From positions 1 to 8,014 of the forward strand of contig JAGQMT010000012.1 of the NCBI GenBank assembly GCA_020428565.1: a stretch of DNA of 8,014 nt, given 5' to 3'. Position numbers and translations under genes: made by a program. Of the stretch, positions 7,237 to 8,014 are shown one piece after another; position 1 is the first letter of the stretch; each line of letters begins with the position of its first letter. The notes below the pieces were generated by a model, which saw only the letters and a program-made list of their open reading frames with translations, made no database searches and was not told where the DNA came from. The DNA is from Candidatus Saccharimonadota bacterium. GTDB taxonomy: Bacteria > Patescibacteriota > Saccharimonadia > Saccharimonadales > JACDBH01.

Positions 7237-7793
7237 GAAGTTGTCTGCTTCTTCTTTGCTACTTTTATCTTCTCTTTATCTATAACATTCAATAAATCTG
7301 GATTATCTTTGCGTAGCAATATGTAAGGTCCATTAGGTATTGCTCGGGCCTTTAACTTACCTTGTCTTATAAGTTTGCGTATGGTTTGTACGTGAAGATC
7401 TCCTTTCCAGGCAAGAGTCGAGTCTGTGACACTCTTTTCATTATTCCAGTCGCCACAGATTGATCCTGGTATCTTTTTCTTATTAACTGCATCCTGGCAA
7501 TTCATACATTTAAAGCCCCATTTGTCATACCATCCATCATTTTCATAGACACTCCTATGACATAGCGAACAACTGCGACCCTTACCTTCAAGTGAGAACC
7601 CCTTTGGCTCATCTTTCAGGCGATTCTTTAGTTGGCGATCTTTCATGTCTATTTCAATAAGAAGATCAACAAGTCCAACTAGATTTTGGGCAGACCGCCT
7701 ATATTCTTCGTCGGTATCGTAATGGATACCTTCTTTTTTGCACAGATCCTTAAACTCTTTTAATAATTTGTCTGAAATTTTGTGATAGTGCAT
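7233..7793 (-). CDS. Zinc-ribbon and helix-turn-helix protein, putative DNA-binding regulator
   Basis: A 186-aa protein I cannot name. Seen: a charged, probably helical N-terminus (about 1-62); a four-cysteine motif C75-x2-C78 ... C96-x2-C99 that probably binds zinc (a further C113 lies outside it); a helix-turn-helix at about 124-160 whose helix HVQTIRKLIRQGKLKA followed by a small hairpin (IPNGPYIL) resembles excisionase/MerR-type winged helices; and a lysine-rich C-terminus (173-183). The start at 7793 is preferred because AAGGAGG stands 5 nt upstream; the frame could extend 25 codons further, to 7868, but that stretch covers the ribosome site and part of a terminator. It converges on the kinase gene. 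The DNA-binding role is inferred from the motifs. Target unknown; the palindrome at 4615-4634 is one candidate to test. Confidence 0.82.
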   Translation of the reverse strand: MHYHKISDKLLKEFKDLCKKEGIHYDTDEEYRRSAQNLVGLVDLLIEIDMKDRQLKNRLKDEPKGFSLEGKGRSCSLCHRSVYENDGWYDKWGFKCMNCQDAVNKKKIPGSICGDWNNEKSVTDSTLAWKGDLHVQTIRKLIRQGKLKARAIPNGPYILLRKDNPDLLNVIDKEKIKVAKKKQTTS

Positions 7794-7798
7794 AGCAG

Positions 7799-7805
7799 CC
7801 TCCTT
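7799..7805 (-). promoter_or_regulatory. Strong Shine-Dalgarno site fixing the start of the zinc-ribbon/HTH gene
   Basis: On the - strand AAGGAGG precedes the ATG at 7793 by 5 nt. It is the best ribosome site in the window and decides against the longer start at 7868. Confidence 0.8.
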
Positions 7806-7833
7806 ATTAACACATATAGTGTGGCACTGAAGG

Positions 7834-7839
7834 AGTATA
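7834..7839 (-). promoter_or_regulatory. Possible -10 box for the zinc-ribbon/HTH gene
   Basis: On the - strand TATACT (5 of 6 to TATAAT) lies just after the terminator U tract and about 40 nt before the start codon. No convincing -35 box stands 16-18 nt upstream; TTGCGA is about 23 nt away. The gene needs its own promoter if the terminator next to it works. Confidence 0.3.
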
Positions 7840-7889
7840 TATAAAAAGAGACTTCCGTCCTCTCGCAAGTAACTGACGTAAGCCTCTTT
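7835..7889 (-). terminator. Intrinsic terminator of the rightmost - strand gene
   Basis: Read on the - strand, the arm at 7889-7875 (AAAGAGGCTTACGTC) pairs with the arm at 7859-7845 (GACGGAAGTCTCTTT) over 15 positions, with one G-U pair and one A-G mismatch, around a 15-nt loop. The stem runs straight into TTTTTATATATA. Stem plus T-rich tail is the classic Rho-independent layout, oriented leftward. It lies about 48 nt after the stop codon at 7937-7939, where a terminator for that gene is expected. Seen on the + strand the same stem lacks a comparable T tract. Confidence 0.7.
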
Positions 7890-7936
7890 AGCTTAAGTAT
7901 ACACATATCAATAATAAATCCCAGGAATGCTAGGCT

Positions 7937-8014
7937 TTACTTTCCGTAGGTCTTGTATTTTACAGACCGAGCAAAGCCATCAAGGTAGTACAAGTCTCCA
8001 CCTTGACGGCTTTG
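7937..8014 (-). CDS. C-terminal end of an unidentified protein (partial)
   Basis: From the right edge the - strand reads 25 sense codons, then TAA at 7939-7937. The peptide ends GGDLYYLDGFARSV followed by KYKTYGK, which looks like ordinary protein, and a leftward terminator follows about 48 nt later. The rest of the gene is outside the window, so no function can be given. Caution: one other - strand frame is open for 17 codons, and the stretch overlaps two hairpins, so structured RNA remains possible. Confidence 0.5.
   Translation of the reverse strand, partial: QSRQGGDLYYLDGFARSVKYKTYGK
7949..7968. repeat. Second small hairpin beside the edge repeat
   Basis: GGTCT(T)GTA (7949-7957) pairs with TACAGACC (7961-7968): eight pairs, one bulged T, loop of 3 nt. 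It is only 3 nt from the larger hairpin, giving tandem stem-loops in the last 66 bases. Confidence 0.5.
7972..8014. repeat. 15-bp inverted repeat at the right edge
   Basis: CAAAGCCATCAAGGT (7972-7986) and ACCTTGACGGCTTTG (8000-8014) are reverse complements except at one position, around a 13-nt loop. In - strand RNA the exception is a G-U pair, so all 15 positions pair; in + strand RNA it is an A-C mismatch. The right arm ends on the last base of the window and may continue. No T tract follows on either readable side, so it is not a plain terminator. Confidence 0.75.

Noticed and set aside
7235..7253. AAGAAG...CTTCTT hairpin as terminator of the kinase gene
   Set aside because: Only 6 bp, mostly A-T, without a continuous T tract; it lies inside the coding region of the opposite gene.
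7811..7823. CACA-N5-TGTG palindrome upstream of the HTH gene
   Set aside because: Arms of only four bases; too short to call an operator without comparison to relatives.
7794..7868. 25-codon N-terminal extension of the zinc-ribbon/HTH protein
   Set aside because: It would be translated from inside the terminator region and would cover the strong AAGGAGG site that serves the start at 7793.
7972..8014. Integron attC-like recombination site
   Set aside because: I see none of the paired core-site pattern with extrahelical bases, and no integrase or cassette array is present.
1..8014. tRNA, rRNA, CRISPR array or insertion sequence
   Set aside because: No cloverleaf, rRNA segment, regularly spaced repeats or transposase motif was found by reading both strands.

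Overview
The window looks like chromosomal DNA from a Candidate Phyla Radiation (Patescibacteria) bacterium, with Saccharibacteria (TM7) as my best guess. The grounds are: a type IV secretion ATPase pair with a membrane-anchored M23 peptidase between them; a run of short, overlapping enzyme genes of kinds I remember as common in Saccharibacteria; a moderate-to-low GC content by eye; and UGA used as a stop (ends of the VirB4 and nuclease genes), which argues against the code-25 lineages Gracilibacteria and Absconditabacteria. The assignment rests on recall, not on a search.

Layout. Left block (3-4590, + strand): the C-terminal two thirds or so of a VirB4-type ATPase, cut by the window edge; a 212-aa membrane-anchored M23 (LytM-like) peptidase whose start overlaps the VirB4 stop by 4 nt; and, 2 nt later, an 868-aa membrane-anchored coupling-type ATPase (VirD4/TraG-like, HerA/FtsK superfamily). 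Together they supply energy, local peptidoglycan cleavage and substrate recruitment for a type IV secretion or DNA-transfer machine. No relaxase, integrase or transposase is visible, so mobility of the element cannot be judged here.

Middle block (4601-7236, + strand): a short gap holds a perfect TATAAT box so close to the next ATG that the transcript is probably leaderless, with a 7-bp palindrome straddling the box. Four tightly overlapping genes follow: an S51 peptidase/class I glutamine-amidotransferase-like protein, a small alpha/beta hydrolase, an endonuclease/exonuclease/phosphatase-fold enzyme, and a uridine-kinase-like P-loop kinase. All look cytosolic and catalytically intact. The overlaps (8, 8 and 4 nt) indicate one transcription unit, but I recognise no named pathway that uses all four.

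Right block (7233-8014, - strand): a 186-aa protein with a four-cysteine zinc-ribbon-like motif and an excisionase/MerR-like helix-turn-helix converges on the kinase gene; one TTAA tetranucleotide carries the stop codons of both. Upstream of it lies an intrinsic terminator reading leftward, which ends another - strand gene of which only the last 25 codons are inside the window. That fragment also contains a 15-bp hairpin that reaches the final base of the window, so it may be coding, structured RNA, or partly an assembly foldback.
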